From Pezizomycotina sp. ARF18 (taxonomy: Eukaryota; Ascomycota), in the NCBI GenBank assembly GCA_002224055.1, contig AZLU01000006.1, positions 455,050 to 511,123 of the forward strand: a DNA stretch of 56,074 nt, read 5' to 3'. Position numbers and translations under genes: made by a program. The notes below the pieces were generated by a model. That model made no database searches, was not told where the DNA came from, and saw nothing but the letters and a program-made list of their open reading frames with translations. Shown here piece after piece: positions 1 through 14,816 of the stretch. Each line of letters opens with the position of its first letter. The first letter of the stretch is position 1.

Positions 1-3000
1 AGTTGCATTTTCCAGGGTCCAAGTTTATCCTGTCTGGCTTCTTTTGTTAAACTGAAATATTTAGAATGGTTACGATCCCTTGCTTTTGTTATAAGCGGGG
101 ACACTACTTGTTTAGCTGATGTAAATAGTGTCGGGTTTCACACAGAGTTGGTCGATAACTAAGCAGATATTTAACATATCGTAACCTTCTTCTACACCTT
201 GGTCACTGGATAATAAAACGATCTCGGGTAATCCTCTTGAGTGTATTCACTTTAATCTAGGCACCCTGAAATGTCCGGTACTTTATCTTACCTCACCACC
301 TGCGCTGATTTTGAATTATAAGGCTTGAGTTTAGAAAGTGTGAATGAAAATCGTTGAAATCGGTCTTGAAAAACAAATTGTCGATGAGAGTCAGCGTATA
401 CCCCCCTCGTGATTTAGAATATATCAACTAGGTGCAATATATTCAGCGAAGAGATAAATGCTTCTCCATCAGGGTGTAATCTCTAATTCACGTTCTAGGT
501 TTAGAAGTATTGAAGAGACGGTCGGCCAGCTTACTACATCGAAATAAAGCGATAATGCACGCTATTATGTCACGTCGATAATCGCTGCTTCTCACATAGC
601 TCCACGCGATGTGGAAAAAGTCCAATTTACAATTTACGTAGAAAACATCGCAATGTATATCCGGCATCGAACGTTATGTCTACCTTAGGACCATCGTAAT
701 TTCGATGCTTTATACTGGATCCCGGATGAGATTGACTAGGAGCAACCTGTCCGGACAGTGATAGGCCTTAGTAGAAAAATATTATACATGGAGGTGTACA
801 GGATGCTACAGTCTAAGAAGACGATCCAAAGCTTCTTGCTTCCTCTTCACGATATTAGTTATGTAAAGTCACGATCCATGTCTGTTGAAAATGGGAGAAC
901 ATAGTTATACGTGCCTATGTGGAAAGTTCTCACCAATGCATCAGCTATAAAGATGTAGTTGACTCTCTAGGCGCATCCGCTATTTATGGTGGCCTTTTGT
1001 ATATAGAACGTCTTGAGCGCGACATAGAGGGTTAGAGAAACCAAAAGGCCGAAAATATCGCTCAGTTAGACTGCTGACTTGTTAAACAATCCTTCGTATG
1101 CCAGGGCTTTTTGCTCCAAAAGATTAAAGTCGTGTTTGTTCCGCTGTAGGTTGGTAAAGTACACCTTATATAATGTCCGAGAGCCATGGTCTATCGCGTA
1201 TTCCAATACATGCTATTACTGTAATATGCTTCAATCTTTCCCGCTCTGCAGTAATCCGAAAGACTTGATACTAGATAGGCAGCTCCAGGATGATATTGAC
1301 GAATATGATAAATCGTTGTACGTACGACTCAGCCGGTAGCTTTCCTTTAGGACGACATCGGTTCCCCAAGTTTTATTCATACTCGAATTTATAAACCGCT
1401 GAAACTGTAACTTGGTCACCTCATAAATCTTATACGAACACTGGCGGTGTTTTTTTGACCGAAAGTTCGTTTAGACTTGCATTTATGTTCGCTAGATCCA
1501 GTTGATGACAAACTACGTGGCCAAGCTCTGTGGCATTTAGATTTCTATAGGGCAATCCGATCCTTTAGCGTTGTTTGTTAACAGATGATGAACTTATCGA
1601 AGTTCAAAACTTCTCAAAAGTAAGAATATTGATATCGTCTATGCTAGATGGAAATTCATTTAGTCATAGTATATATACGTAGTTCATTTATCGTTGTATG
1701 ACTTCTTCGGCTTAAAGTGATATACCCAGATGCTGCCTCATTGACGAAGAAATGATTATATGAAATAACCATTGCCTCTCAAGTGCTTAAGTCTTTGCTT
1801 CTTATTTTATCATGAGGATTTTCCCTCAGTGAAAAGTAATCTAAAATAGGATATCGCTTGAGCGTTGTAGAAACACCTGGACTATGTAATGATCGCAATG
1901 GAAGCAACTCCAAGAAGAGATATATAGAGAACTTGCACCCTTGTGTAAGAGTCCCGAAATCCAAGAAGTAGAAATCCCAAGAAAAACCCCACGAAATTGT
2001 AAGTGCTCGTATTATCGATAAAAACATCTGTCCGCTTCAACCTCTCTACCACGATCAACGCAATTTCTTCACACGTTGCCCTCAAACAGCAAGCTTATAA
2101 GTGGGTTTCCGGGGGAGCAAGCGAGAGCTCAAAAGAATTAGTAACTAAATACTTGCGTCCTGGGGAAAACACCAATACTCAATAGTCACAATTACATAGC
2201 AGTGGGGTCAAGCTTTCGACTAGTGCAGCCGCACAGACGCCCAGTCTTCAGCCGCAGACTACTCTCAATAAACATAGAGCTCTTGTTAGCACTACGAGAC
2301 AGTACGAAAAACGTAATCATTTGGCGTTAACATATTCGTTGCATCAGGAAAAAAAAAGGTTCAGAAAATCGCTTGGTTCGGAAGGATGCCGAAAAGAAGT
2401 GAGAGCGGAGAGAGTTCAGGAGTGGTATTTCCTCATGTTCTTCCTTGTAATTTTCCAAGTGGTTTTTTATGCGTTTGATATTGAGGATTTCGTGGTTTTT
2501 AGTAATGAGGATTTAATATATTAATTCACTTGGTAAGATAGTTAGTACTGCAATGAGCAATTGCTCTAAAACGGGTTTTCGGAGTAAACTTCCCGTTCTT
2601 GAGATGTTGAAAGGGCTTCAATTGATTGAGATAACGAGATGTTCAGGATATAAGCTCCCCCTGCAGCTCTTTCGTTATATAAAGCGTCATAAATCTCGCG
2701 AGCGCTGATCATGATGTATCGACGCTCAAACCTGGGAGACTCACTCGAAGATCCGTGAAATAGAATTGTTTGTGAAAATTTTTTGTGTTTGGTATTGTGG
2801 ATGTATATGTATAGGAGGATATGCTACTATTCACATGGTTATCATTGCAGTTAAAAAAAAAAAAAAAACAAAAAAAAACCAGAAAAGATGGATATATTAT
2901 ATAAAATGAGCGTGAAACCGGTAAATGATGAACCCAATGTTCTAACCGTTTGAACCTTTGAAAACCCTTAGAAAAGAAAAACAAATGCCGATATCATGAA

Positions 3001-3250
3001 GAAGAAAAGAAAGAAAGAAGATAAAATCGTTAACAATTGATGCTCCTAGTAACTGAAAAACCAAATTGGGTAACGTAAAGTAAACGTGAATGAGAGACCG
3101 CGTTCATTTTTTGATACATGAGGAAACTCCTAGCAAAAAAAAAAAAGGTGATTAAAAAAGATAATAGAAAGCTCCAATAACAATAATATATAAACAATTT
3201 TTGCTACTTTTCTTGATTTTTACTTATTTTTTAATGACACTAGATTTGAT
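1..3250. other. Gene-poor AT-rich stretch
   Basis: No reading frame in this stretch has the look of a conserved protein; the longest are 60-91 codons and stop-rich on both strands. The sequence is AT-rich by eye with scattered CpG. An A16 run lies near 2852-2867 and purine-rich sequence near 2996-3020. The last few hundred bases probably include the 3' untranslated region of the SUR7-like gene that ends at 3251. I see no clear transposon ends here. Confidence 0.5.
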
Positions 3251-4354
3251 TTAGACTTGCTGGTGCCTCATGGGTTCGTAAGACGAAGGGTACTGGTACC
3301 CGGGTGAGGAGCGGGGCCAGTGTGGCCGGAAGCCTGCTCGCCCATGAGAGGAGTAGTGTACGGGCTAGGGACACGCTGGTATTCGCTCTTGCCGTAACCA
3401 CCAGCAGACTTGTCGGTGTAGCCGGCACCCCTGGTCTTGCCCTTGTCGCCCTTGACAATCCTGTCGCGGCGGCCGGAGCAGCAGCAGGTGGAAAGAAGCC
3501 AGAAGAATGCAGCGGCACCGCTGATGAGGACACCGAGCCACATGATAGCGTAGGTGTGCCTGTGGAATACAGCCGTGACACCGAAGTTCTTGTGCGTCTT
3601 GTTGAAGGCGGTGGCCATGAGGCTGTAGACGACGGTGTTGAAGAGGGCACCGCCAAGGAGGGCAATGAAGGCAACGTTGGCGAAGATAGTTGTGCAGCAG
3701 CTGCCCCAGCGGGAGAGGAGACCGAACCAACCTACAGCAAACTCAACACCGGTAGCGATGATACCGACGACGAAGAGGGTGAAAGCGACGCGGAGAGGGC
3801 GCTGAAGGTCTTCAGGACCTTGTTGACTTCGGAGGGGAAGGTGAGGTTCTGTCCCTGGTTGGTCCTGTCGTCGTTGACAATGTCGACGATGTTGAAGACG
3901 AAGTAGGCCTTGGACTTGGAGCACTTCTGGACGGTGGTGGAGTTGTCCTTGTTGAACGAGCCGGCGCAGTATCCGAGAGACCAGCCTGGTACCATTCGTG
4001 GATGCCGAGCTCCTTTGCGGTTCCGCCGCCCTGGATGTTGTTGGCACCGCCCGCCCCGACCTTGTTGACTATATTATCGAATGTTGAACCGCCCACCAGT
4101 GCATCCTTAATGTTCAGGTTCCGCGTATCAACCTAGGGTTGTAATCACGAGTGTTAGCTTGAGCTCAAGTCTAAATTTTTTTAAACGGAAAGGGTTCTCT
4201 GAAGGAAGCTTACCTGTACGAAGTACATGCTCTTAACGAGCCCACCAGCCGTGCTAGTCTGCCCGAGGAATACAGCAATAATAATCAAGACGGCTGTGGC
4301 AATGGTGCCCACCATGGGCGTAAAAATACAAGCGAATCGTCCTGCTCGACCCAT
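3251..4354 (-). CDS. SUR7/PalI-family four-TM plasma-membrane protein
   Basis: Predicted fungal SUR7/PalI (claudin-like) protein; family members sit in plasma-membrane eisosome patches or act in pH sensing. Exon 1 (4354-4214) starts MGRAGRFACIF and holds TM1. A GTAAGC donor and an AG acceptor give exon 2 from 4132 (VDTRNLNIKDAL). The extracellular loop carries a WSLGYC motif and further cysteines, as in the family. TM2 (FTLFVVGIIATGVEFAVGW), TM3 (IFANVAFIALLGG) and TM4 (YAIMWLGVLISGAAAFFWLL) follow, then a cysteine cluster STCCC and a hydrophilic cytoplasmic tail ending YEPMRHQQV. The conserved reading changes frame at least three times (near 3980, near 3820 and near 3305), each explained by one base. 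Total about 330 residues. The SUR7-like assignment is firm; the exact subfamily is not. Confidence 0.8.
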
Positions 4355-7300
4355 TTTTGCTAATGTCGAATTATTTGTTGACTACTTGGAAAGAAGCGAG
4401 AGAATCGATGTTCGAAAAGCTGGAGAAGTCGAAAACCGAAAGAGAGAGAAGTAGAATCGAAGGTCGTGGACCACGGAGACTAACGATGCAATACAAATGC
4501 AATGTAATAATAGAATAGAACCTTAATGAGTAAGAAGGAAAGAAAGGGAAAAAAGGAGAAGCAAAAGAGAGGGAAGAAGGGGAGTATTAATAGATTAAGA
4601 GAGAGAAGAGAAAAAGGAGAAATGCGATGGCGGTGTACTGAATTTGCTGATCAGTAGGAGGTGGGTGGTAGTATGGAAGACTCCTTACTATTTCCAGTTG
4701 GGTGGTATTTTAAAGGAAAATCGACACTTCCCCCGGTTAATTATGATGTCGTATGCTAAGCCCAAGATAATTATTTTTTTTTTTTATTTTTTTTTTATTT
4801 TTTTATTTTTTTTATTTTTTTTTATTATTTATTATTTTTCAATTTATTTATTTTTATCTTTTTATTCCCTCTCTTCTTTTCTTTCCTTTTTCGCCTTCAA
4901 CATTCTGAGATTCTGGAATAATAATTACGTTACTATCACCAAACCTTCCTCGAGGAGTTCAATGTGAACCAATTCGAATAGAATCGCAATACGGCTTTGA
5001 AGGATGGATACTTACTGAATCAAAAGACCACCCATTTCAGCTCCACCGTAGGAGGGAGGTATTCTTTATAGCTCCGAATATTTCAAATATCACTATTACT
5101 TAAAGTATACACGGAGTACAGCGAGCCAGAGTCTGCAGCCTCGAGAGTTCTTTGTTTCCCACTTCACATAGGAAGCTTTGACCTCTTCTGCTTATCACTT
5201 GCAAGGAAAAACGAGAAACGTCCAGCACAAATGTCTGTTCTGCTAACATTTTTGACATCTTTTACAGCGACGCTTATGCACCTTTTCGACACTTTCGACT
5301 TCAGCTCAAGGCTGAAATGAACACACACCCACACTTGAGGATCTATCACCATCACGAACATTAAAAGGAATAAATGTCAGCAATCTTTTTGCTCTGTGCA
5401 CCACTTTTTACTGCCACTTCGCCTTTCTTTGGTTGCTGGGGGGAGAGCGGGGATCTGCAGCCCAGGGATGCATGAGCCCACCATGAAAGCATCCTTTCTT
5501 TTTTGCAGCTCCCCAAACCAAAAAATATTTTTGTCGGGAAGGGAAGCTATCGACATAAGGTATTGCGATCAGGACTGGCGGCCGTTTGTATGAGAGATTT
5601 CCGTTTACAAGCATTTACTACTACTACTGTATGAGGAATGGTTTCATGAATTTCTAATGTATTTATTATTTTATTTTCAATATTTCGGAATAGGCTGGCT
5701 GTCTGATACCTTTTTGCTTTCGGCGCAGGGTTTTCACACATGAATTTGCTTTGCACTACTGATTTTTCCGCGTGGGAAAATTTCGACCTCTAAGCCCTGG
5801 CCCTCTTTCTGCCTTTTCATTCGATTTTCTTGCTATTGTTAGAAACCGATACGTATTCCGCCATGCCAATCCATCTGCTTTCCCTGAACACCACACCAGT
5901 TTTTCACATTTCGTCGTTCGAGAGACATGCTGAGCCCAAAAAGCAAATAAAAGGCTAAAAAGAACATGGTAGGGTTACAACTCCCAGGCAAACTCCCTCA
6001 CCGAACAATTGCTATCCTTGGATGTATAGCCCTATGGAGGAGATGCCCACGGCACCAAGAACAAGGCTTTCGAGGAAGTATTCGTAATCACCCGGGAGGC
6101 TCTGCTTCTAATGCTTCTAGCACGAGAGATTTAGCCAGAACCCGATCGTTAATGCCTATCCGCCCGCTGTCATGGCATTATACATACAGTCTCGCTTCCG
6201 GGGCAGGGTCGCTGGTTAAACCAGGTGCTGCCAGGGCCCGGAATAAAACCCACGAGATCAAAACAGACGGCCAGGAGTGGCTTTTTCCCAATGTTTCTAA
6301 TTGCGCGTCAAACGTGTTCTAGTAGTTATTATTTTTATGATAGCTTTTTAGGTTCTAGCGCGGCGATGCTAGATGAGAATTTTCCCGGCGGCAAAAAGGA
6401 AAACAAAGTCCAAGCCATTTTTAAATTTTGGCAAAAAAAAAAAGGCTCGAAAGACGCGTACGTTGGTGAAGGCTTGTTAAACAAACGATACGGGCGAATA
6501 AGACGATCAGCTTGGCGACGCGATACGAATATCTCTCGCTATTCAAGAACGATCTCGTTTTACTCCGTAGTACGTACGTTTCGTGGAGCCAGTGGTAATT
6601 TCCACGATTTTACGGAAAGTGGAGGATGAAATCGTTTGCTGCCCAATCAATGCGAAACTCGGACAGGAGCCTGAGAGCTTATTTTGATCCGAAACGTAAA
6701 CGGCTCGAACCCTCCAAACGGGTTCTCCCGCGGCACCCTCAAAATCGAAATTCTTTTCGGCAGTCGAATTGCCTATAGCTCGGAGATCAACAGGCGAGCA
6801 AAATCGCTCGGGAGGAGAAATAAAGCCGTTTCAGTGACCTGCAATGCTTCCGTATTCGAAGATTGTTAATGACCGAAGGGTATTACTATCTCTCTCAGCT
6901 GTCTGAGCTCTTCGAACCTTTTGCATAAAGTTCTCGATTTCGAGACGCGAAACGTGAACAAGGGGCCAAGAACGGGTAACGAAGCTTGGCCCTCACTACC
7001 ACTGCTCCTTATCCAGGACGTGCAATCCTAGACGAATTGGTAGTAGTATCTGGGAAATGGCTTTATCATTTTGGGTTGGAAGGCCCAAAATCTCAACCCT
7101 GGAAATCTCATATATAGACAATGATTCGGGGATCTGGATAATTGATTTGAATATAAAGCAGGGAAGCCTCTATATGGCTATCGCGAGGTAAACCCAATCA
7201 ATCAGTTTTCGGAAAGTCTTCCGACCGGGAAGCTCGGATCCACCTGACCAGCACGAGATATCGGCGCTCGCTCCGAGACTCGTGAGATTAGAATTTTCAG

Positions 7301-9743
7301 AATAGTTTGCATTCTTTCGGACCCGACCGAAAAGTAGTATATATAAACAGTTCCTGTCAGCAACAGAAAATATCCCGAAATCTTATTTTATAATTGTTTA
7401 AATTGAACCGATATCGAGTCGAAAACTGGGCTATGCTGACGCTCCTCATTTATTTCAAGAAAAAAATTTTGATGAAAGAGAAAGATAAAGTAAGATTCTA
7501 TCCTTGTAGATCTTCCGTCAAGGGTGACACCTGCCTCAGTTGGCGATACGCGGTTTGTCTTTGAAACAGAATGGCTCGCGATAAAAAGATAAAAAAAAAA
7601 GTCAGCCTTATGTAGGCTTTCCTTTATAGAGAAGCGTTCGCGACCCCGGACTTGCACGGATCATTGCCCTTTTTTCCCCCAGTGCTGTTTCTATACTGAA
7701 TGCTGGGTATATACAACTATACCCGACTCACGATCCAGTTCAGATTCTCGGAGAGCCTACTTGACGGGCGTTCCTATTTCAGATTAATTTGTCGATTTGC
7801 TCATATCGATCAATAATGTCTGAGGAAATATATGTATTCTCCCAGATATTAATTTGCTCAATGGCGGAATGTATTAACTAAACTTTCGAAAGTTGGTAAC
7901 TTCACGTGGTTATCTAAACACCAACTTTTTCTTCTGATATTCTCATACTCATCCCAGCTCATCATTAATATGTCTAAAAACTACTAGCTAGAGAATAGAG
8001 CACATTTTGTAAATAAGATATTCAATTCCAGATTCTACGGGTCTAAGAATAGCGCTCTTCATTATTCCAAAACGTCCCAGCTTCACATATAAGAGTTGAT
8101 ATTGCATTCTATGCAGAAAAATTTCCCAAATGATCGCAACTTTTGTTATACCGGGATTAATAAACGCACGGTACTTGGAAAGCGCGATCCTTAAATAACA
8201 ATATATTAACTAATTAGGCTAATTAGGAGCATTACATGACTTCCCCGGCCTACCAGTAGCTCTTAAGAACTGATTATCAGATGGTAAGGTGGGCAGAGAC
8301 GTGGTCAAATCTTTCTGACGATTTTGCTGATGCTTCTAAGGGATTCACGTAATATTAATGCATTACACTGACTCGAAGTAGTATATACCAAGTACTTGTT
8401 CTATTCAAGCTTTCTTGAATACTTCCCTCAGAGATCGAAAGCCGTTTGCTGTGAGTTATGGGTATACGTATGTCTACGTCGACCGAATGAAGACGCCGCC
8501 TTTGCTTAGAAAGGTCAACTATGTTCATATGGTAGTATTGTAGTTCATAATGCAAGCCTTTGATTTTTTCTCGCGCGTTTTAACTTGATTTCTACTCAAT
8601 AGGTGTAATTATGTTATTGTACTATCTTAAGCTATGTATTCTTACGTAGCTTAAGACTGGTATCACGGTTCTCATACCAAATCCAATTTCCGAAACGGAA
8701 TATATCAATACGTACTGGTCGAAGGCACATCGAAATGAATACCTTGAGATAACGATCTTAATCTCGCCTTATACTTAATTAAACGTATGAGAAGAGCCAA
8801 AACCTGAATATACTTGTCGCTGATGAGGAGACATCCAGGCTTATTCTCTCAAGCCGGAGCTTATATTATTCTTAGTTGATATATATATTCTGAGACTAGA
8901 AAATTGGTTCTTAGCTATAGATTTAGGTCAGAATAACATACTTAGTATTGATGTCCTTAGAGTCGAAGTCACCAGCAAATAGTATTCAACTTTTATTCAC
9001 TGCTCATTACTTTCTTCCGATCAGCCTATATTGTTTTCTATTAATATATGTATAGGCGAACAAACTCTAACGGTTCTATATATATGTATAGACGTCGATT
9101 TTTTTTTTTTTCGACTGAAACCTAGATAGCTCTATGTATAATGAACATCTTCAGACAAGAAGCTACTTACGTACCACAGGATTTTACGAGCTATATTCAG
9201 AAATGCCTTCACGAACCGGTGATTACAGTGAACAACGACCCATTAACCCCAGGAAATATACTCTGCCAAGAGCCGAAACTTTGTGTTACAGTGCGTGGCG
9301 AACGTGCGTATGCAGGACACTGCTCAGTAGAAACATTTTAGAACTTTGCTCGCGTGAATTCGTCACAGTGCTCGAGAGCAGCACAAAATAACGAGTTTTT
9401 GCTCGCAGACACAAATATATTATAAGCACGGCAGTTCCGGCTCCGGCCCGCGAGTGAGCGCTAGAGCTGCATGGGTAAAAAAAAAATCTGGGCTCGACTC
9501 CACCACCTCTCTAAATTAACAAAAGTGGAGAAACCGGCAAACGCGCGATATCTATGAGGCTAATGAAACAATATTAAATGTCACGATACTCATTCATTTA
9601 CCAACTATTCGTCGCTTTTCTTTTTATTCAGTATTATTAGAGTTGTCATTAGATTTCCTTCTAGAACAAGTGCCCTTTTTCTAGCTTATAAAGTACCCCA
9701 CGATAAGAGAAATTTTGTTGTAAACGTCTGTGAAGAGGGGGAA
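4355..9743. other. Long gene-poor region
   Basis: The first 300 bp is purine-rich 5' flank of the SUR7-like gene. The rest has no recognisable gene. On the minus strand near 5980-6090 a short hydrophobic reading (GDYEYFLESLVLGAVGISS, then a stop) looks protein-like and could be a decayed exon, but I cannot name it. Frames at 5966-6322 and 6225-6629 (+) have no family resemblance. The 7-9.7 kb part is AT-rich and stop-dense in all frames. Confidence 0.4.
4768..4860. repeat. T-rich low-complexity tract
   Basis: About 90 bp of T runs broken by single A residues. It lies roughly 400 bp upstream of the SUR7-like start. It is simple sequence of the kind scattered through this window. Confidence 0.9.
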
Positions 9744-10192
9744 ATGAACAATCACGAGGGCGCTGTCGTCGATTACAAAAAGATCAAATACTTCAGCGAA
9801 GGCAAGACAGTCGGCGAATTCAAAGCGGCGGTCGGTCTGGAGCAACTACTCGGGACAAGAATATACCACAAGTTCAGAGTAAGTATTGAGGAGTCATCAA
9901 CGCACTAGTACTTCCAATGATCGCGACAATTAGTCTAGTATGGTATGTCATTCACGTAATGACACCGCTTCCCTTTTGTTTAAAAATATAGGGGCGAACA
10001 AGAAAAGTAATGAAAAAACACAAACTCGTCGATGGTTGGAATTGGCCAGAGGGTGGATACGAAGAGTATCTCGTCTTCCGCGAAGTATCAGAGTCAATCC
10101 GCTTGGACATCTACTTCTCCAAATGGCTAGTCTACAGCTGCCTCAGAAGCTACGACATTCAAAGGGTCCCGGTAGAACTGAGGACATGGTAA
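9744..10192 (+). CDS. Hypothetical 111-residue protein, two exons
   Basis: Function unknown. Exon 1 (9744-9878) runs from ATG (MNNHEGAVVDYKKIKYFSE) for 45 codons to a GTAAGT donor. Exon 2 (9992-10192) follows an ATATAG acceptor in phase 0 and reads 66 codons to TAA at 10190-10192, ending VPVELRTW. The joined frame has no internal stop, unusual among the longer genes here. The protein is rich in aromatic residues (DGWNWPEGGYEEY, YFSKWLVY), with no signal peptide or membrane segment. It is convergent with the kynurenine monooxygenase gene. It could be a small orphan protein or the start of a longer gene cut by a frame error, since a protein-like frame follows at once. The splice sites are my only support for the structure. 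Confidence 0.45.
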
Positions 10193-10208
10193 ATCAGCCA
10201 GCCTCCGG

Positions 10209-10436
10209 ATGGGCGTGGAGGAGCAGCAAGATGCCCAACCTATGGCGTCGCCTACCTCAGCGACCGATTCCGAGGCGATTTTCCCTAATATATCCGATAG
10301 GGAGAGCCTGATCGAGACTATAAACTCACCCGAAACTTTCGCGCCACAATCGCGACGAGACCGAGCTTTTGGGACACAGTACTGCTGTCGGAGAATAGCG
10401 GTGAAGAAGTTATGGGATATATCTCCAGGTGTATAG
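10209..10436 (+). CDS. Possible small ORF or continuation of the upstream gene
   Basis: A 75-codon frame from ATG. Its first half has an ordinary soluble-protein composition (EEQQDAQPMASPTSATDSE, NISDRESLIETINSPETF). It starts 16 bp after the stop of the 111-residue gene, in a different frame, and is open upstream to the junction. It may be the true C-terminus of that gene, separated by one sequencing error. No family recognised. Confidence 0.2.
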   Translation: MGVEEQQDAQPMASPTSATDSEAIFPNISDRESLIETINSPETFAPQSRRDRAFGTQYCCRRIAVKKLWDISPGV

Positions 10437-10682
10437 TTAAACAGTCCAATAACATCCATATTTTCGCAGAAAAAATTACAACCGACATCTGCTTAGATTA
10501 GCGCACAGACCCGTATCCGACATATATACTTACAAAGAAAAGGAACTATAAAGTACATGTATTCCTAAATATTCCCGAAAATGTTATATCCTTTTATTTC
10601 TTTGTCAATGTAGTGCGCAGGCATCTTACTTCAGACTCTGCTCGACCCTATTAAATCTTCCAAACCTCCTGTTTTTCCCTGT

Positions 10683-12682
<2,000 letters not shown>

Positions 12683-14816
12683 TCAAAAAAGAGAGAATGA
12701 AAGGAAGAAACTGCAAAGTTGGCCTACGTTTTCGGCTTGTTTCCCTTCTTGTTGCCTAGGAACTTGAGCTTCTTCCTGCGCTTCCAGCTGTGGTCGATAC
12801 AGATGCGCCTCCACCGTTGCCGTTGCCGCCTTTGATGGTCGACTGCTCGTTCCCCATTTCTTAAGTTTTGGTTCCTTCGCGGGAATCTGAAACGTCAGCT
12901 TTGTTGAACTCTATTATATCGCTAGAAACCTTCCAATAATTTGGAAGACCGAAGAGATGAAAAACCTTCTCGGGTGTGGTTCACGATGAAAAATAGTCTT
13001 GAGCAGAATGAAACAACTATCGTGAATGTGAACGATCGCGAAGAGGAAAAAAAGAAATGACGGAAATGAACCCAGAAAAAAATGGCCGTGAAAGTATCAA
13101 GGCAAGGGAGGTTTTGAACAGGCCCCAGTTGAACTCTACGACACTAGGGATTTTGAGTTGATATATAAATAATTTGAGAGAAAGTCTATATTTTATATAT
13201 ATTCCTTTTTCTTTTTCGCTGCTTAATTAATCTCCGCCCTGCGTAACAAAATTAGAATTCTACCCCAACGAAGGCTCCTTGTTTGGCTATTCCTGCATTT
13301 TGAAACATATAATTGGCCCTTTTACGAAAATCTTTCGTCGTGTGTTTGGGAAATCCTCGGATGAAATGGATAAAAAAAAAATTACCAGTAGCTATTACTT
13401 CCCCACCATCAAGCTACGAATGCCGACTTAAGCCTCTCTCTTCCCCTCGGATCCTAACCTCATGCCTAATATCTGGTTGGTGGGTGTCAGCTGCGTTCTG
13501 CAGGTCGCTGTACCTGGAGATCTCGTGGCTGCCAAACCAAGGTTTTGAATGCAGCACTGCATATGCCAGGAATATTCGCATATGGAAAAAAATTGCGGAG
13601 AGTAAAACTTCAGACTTTTCTGATCGCCTCCTCGAGTTTCTCTTCGGTATTCTCCACCGAACTCGTATCTGTAGCGAAAGTAGAAAGACCACTCCTCGAT
13701 GATAGCCTATCCCGTTATAAGAGGCTGTGGTGTGATAATCTTCTCTCCCATCATCCGGTGTGATTTAGGTAGATTGATTCGACAAGACCTGCTAACGGAT
13801 GGTTGAAAGGAAATCTGCTCGATGATCATGACGATTCTTCCTTTCGAGGAGCTCGCTAAATACCTGCAGGAAGTTGTTTCGGGGACAGCCCACCTAAGTA
13901 AGAAAATGATCTGTTAGTTACTTTTTTCATCCCAGCTTTATACAAGCGACCAGTGAGAATAATGCGCAACAACCCCTCTCAACAAAATAAAGGAAAGAAG
14001 TCAAGCTTCCATAGGAAGCCCTGAGGGAGTTTTGAGAGCACTTGGAATATAACCAGCATCCTAAAGCATTTTTGAAAACGTATTATATATGTAACTTAAG
14101 AATGTGAATGTTAGCTTGTCAAAGTTGTGCAAATGAATATCTAGATAATAGTACTATAACATCATTGCCCTCGAGAGCAGATTCGTTACTCATTGCACCT
14201 AGCTCACGGCTATAATACCGTGATTTCTCTGTTTAAAAAAGAAAAGAATCAATAACTTAAACACTAATGCAGAGGAGAGCTACTACTAAGGATTCTTTGA
14301 TTTATCCCGAAAGAACAGGAAGCTGAAGAGACCTTTGCCTGCAGGAAAGAGCTTTGCTTTTTCGGCAGTCGGATACATCCTACACTAGTCGATCAGCCAC
14401 ATCTGCCACGTGACTAAGGCTTCTCTCTGCACTGTGGGCGTTCTGGAATCCTGCAAGGTCGTGAAATCTTCCTCGAAGCAGTCTCAGACAAGCAAAAACA
14501 AGGACCCACTATAAAGACAACAACCCCCCCTTCCGAAAATTTTTCAATAGGGAAACCTGATCTTCAAAAAAACTATCTGGAGGACTTCACGTTTAGACTC
14601 TCTAACCATCACGACAGCATATCTCTCTCATCTTGGTGAGTGCGAAGCTGCTCTTCTGGTGTTCTGTTCGTGTGCTACTTTATCATTTGGTGGATGCTGA
14701 TAAGTGAGTCCCAACTCACAAGACCCGCAAGCACTTCTTCCAAACGGCGAAGCTACTTCCTCCCTCGTTTTTCACACCTGTGCGATCACTCCTCGCGAGA
14801 CTCAAGCCGCCAATAC
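12683..14816. other. Spacer with possible decayed minus-strand exons
   Basis: No gene I can name. On the minus strand a lysine-rich frame (WKRRKKLKFLGNKKGNKPK, stop near 12727) overlaps a frame beginning MGNEQSTIKGG at about 12860, and all three frames are open for 60 or more codons there. At 13414-13692 (-) a 92-codon frame, and near 13830-13900 the reading NNFLQVFSELLERKNRHDH, could be exon relics. The last 200 bp is upstream sequence of the methionine aminopeptidase gene. Confidence 0.3.

Noticed and set aside
1-3200. Repeat-induced point mutation as the cause of the AT-rich stretch
   Set aside because: CpG-containing words are still common and no repeat copy is available to show C-to-T polarity. 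Dinucleotide ratios would have to be computed.
3304-3906. 200-codon plus-strand reading frame
   Set aside because: It is antisense to the SUR7-like gene, which has clear membrane helices and splice sites on the minus strand.
5966-6629. Overlapping plus-strand frames of 118 and 134 codons
   Set aside because: Composition is arginine/serine/proline-rich without motifs, and the minus strand looks equally protein-like in one short piece. No gene can be defended.
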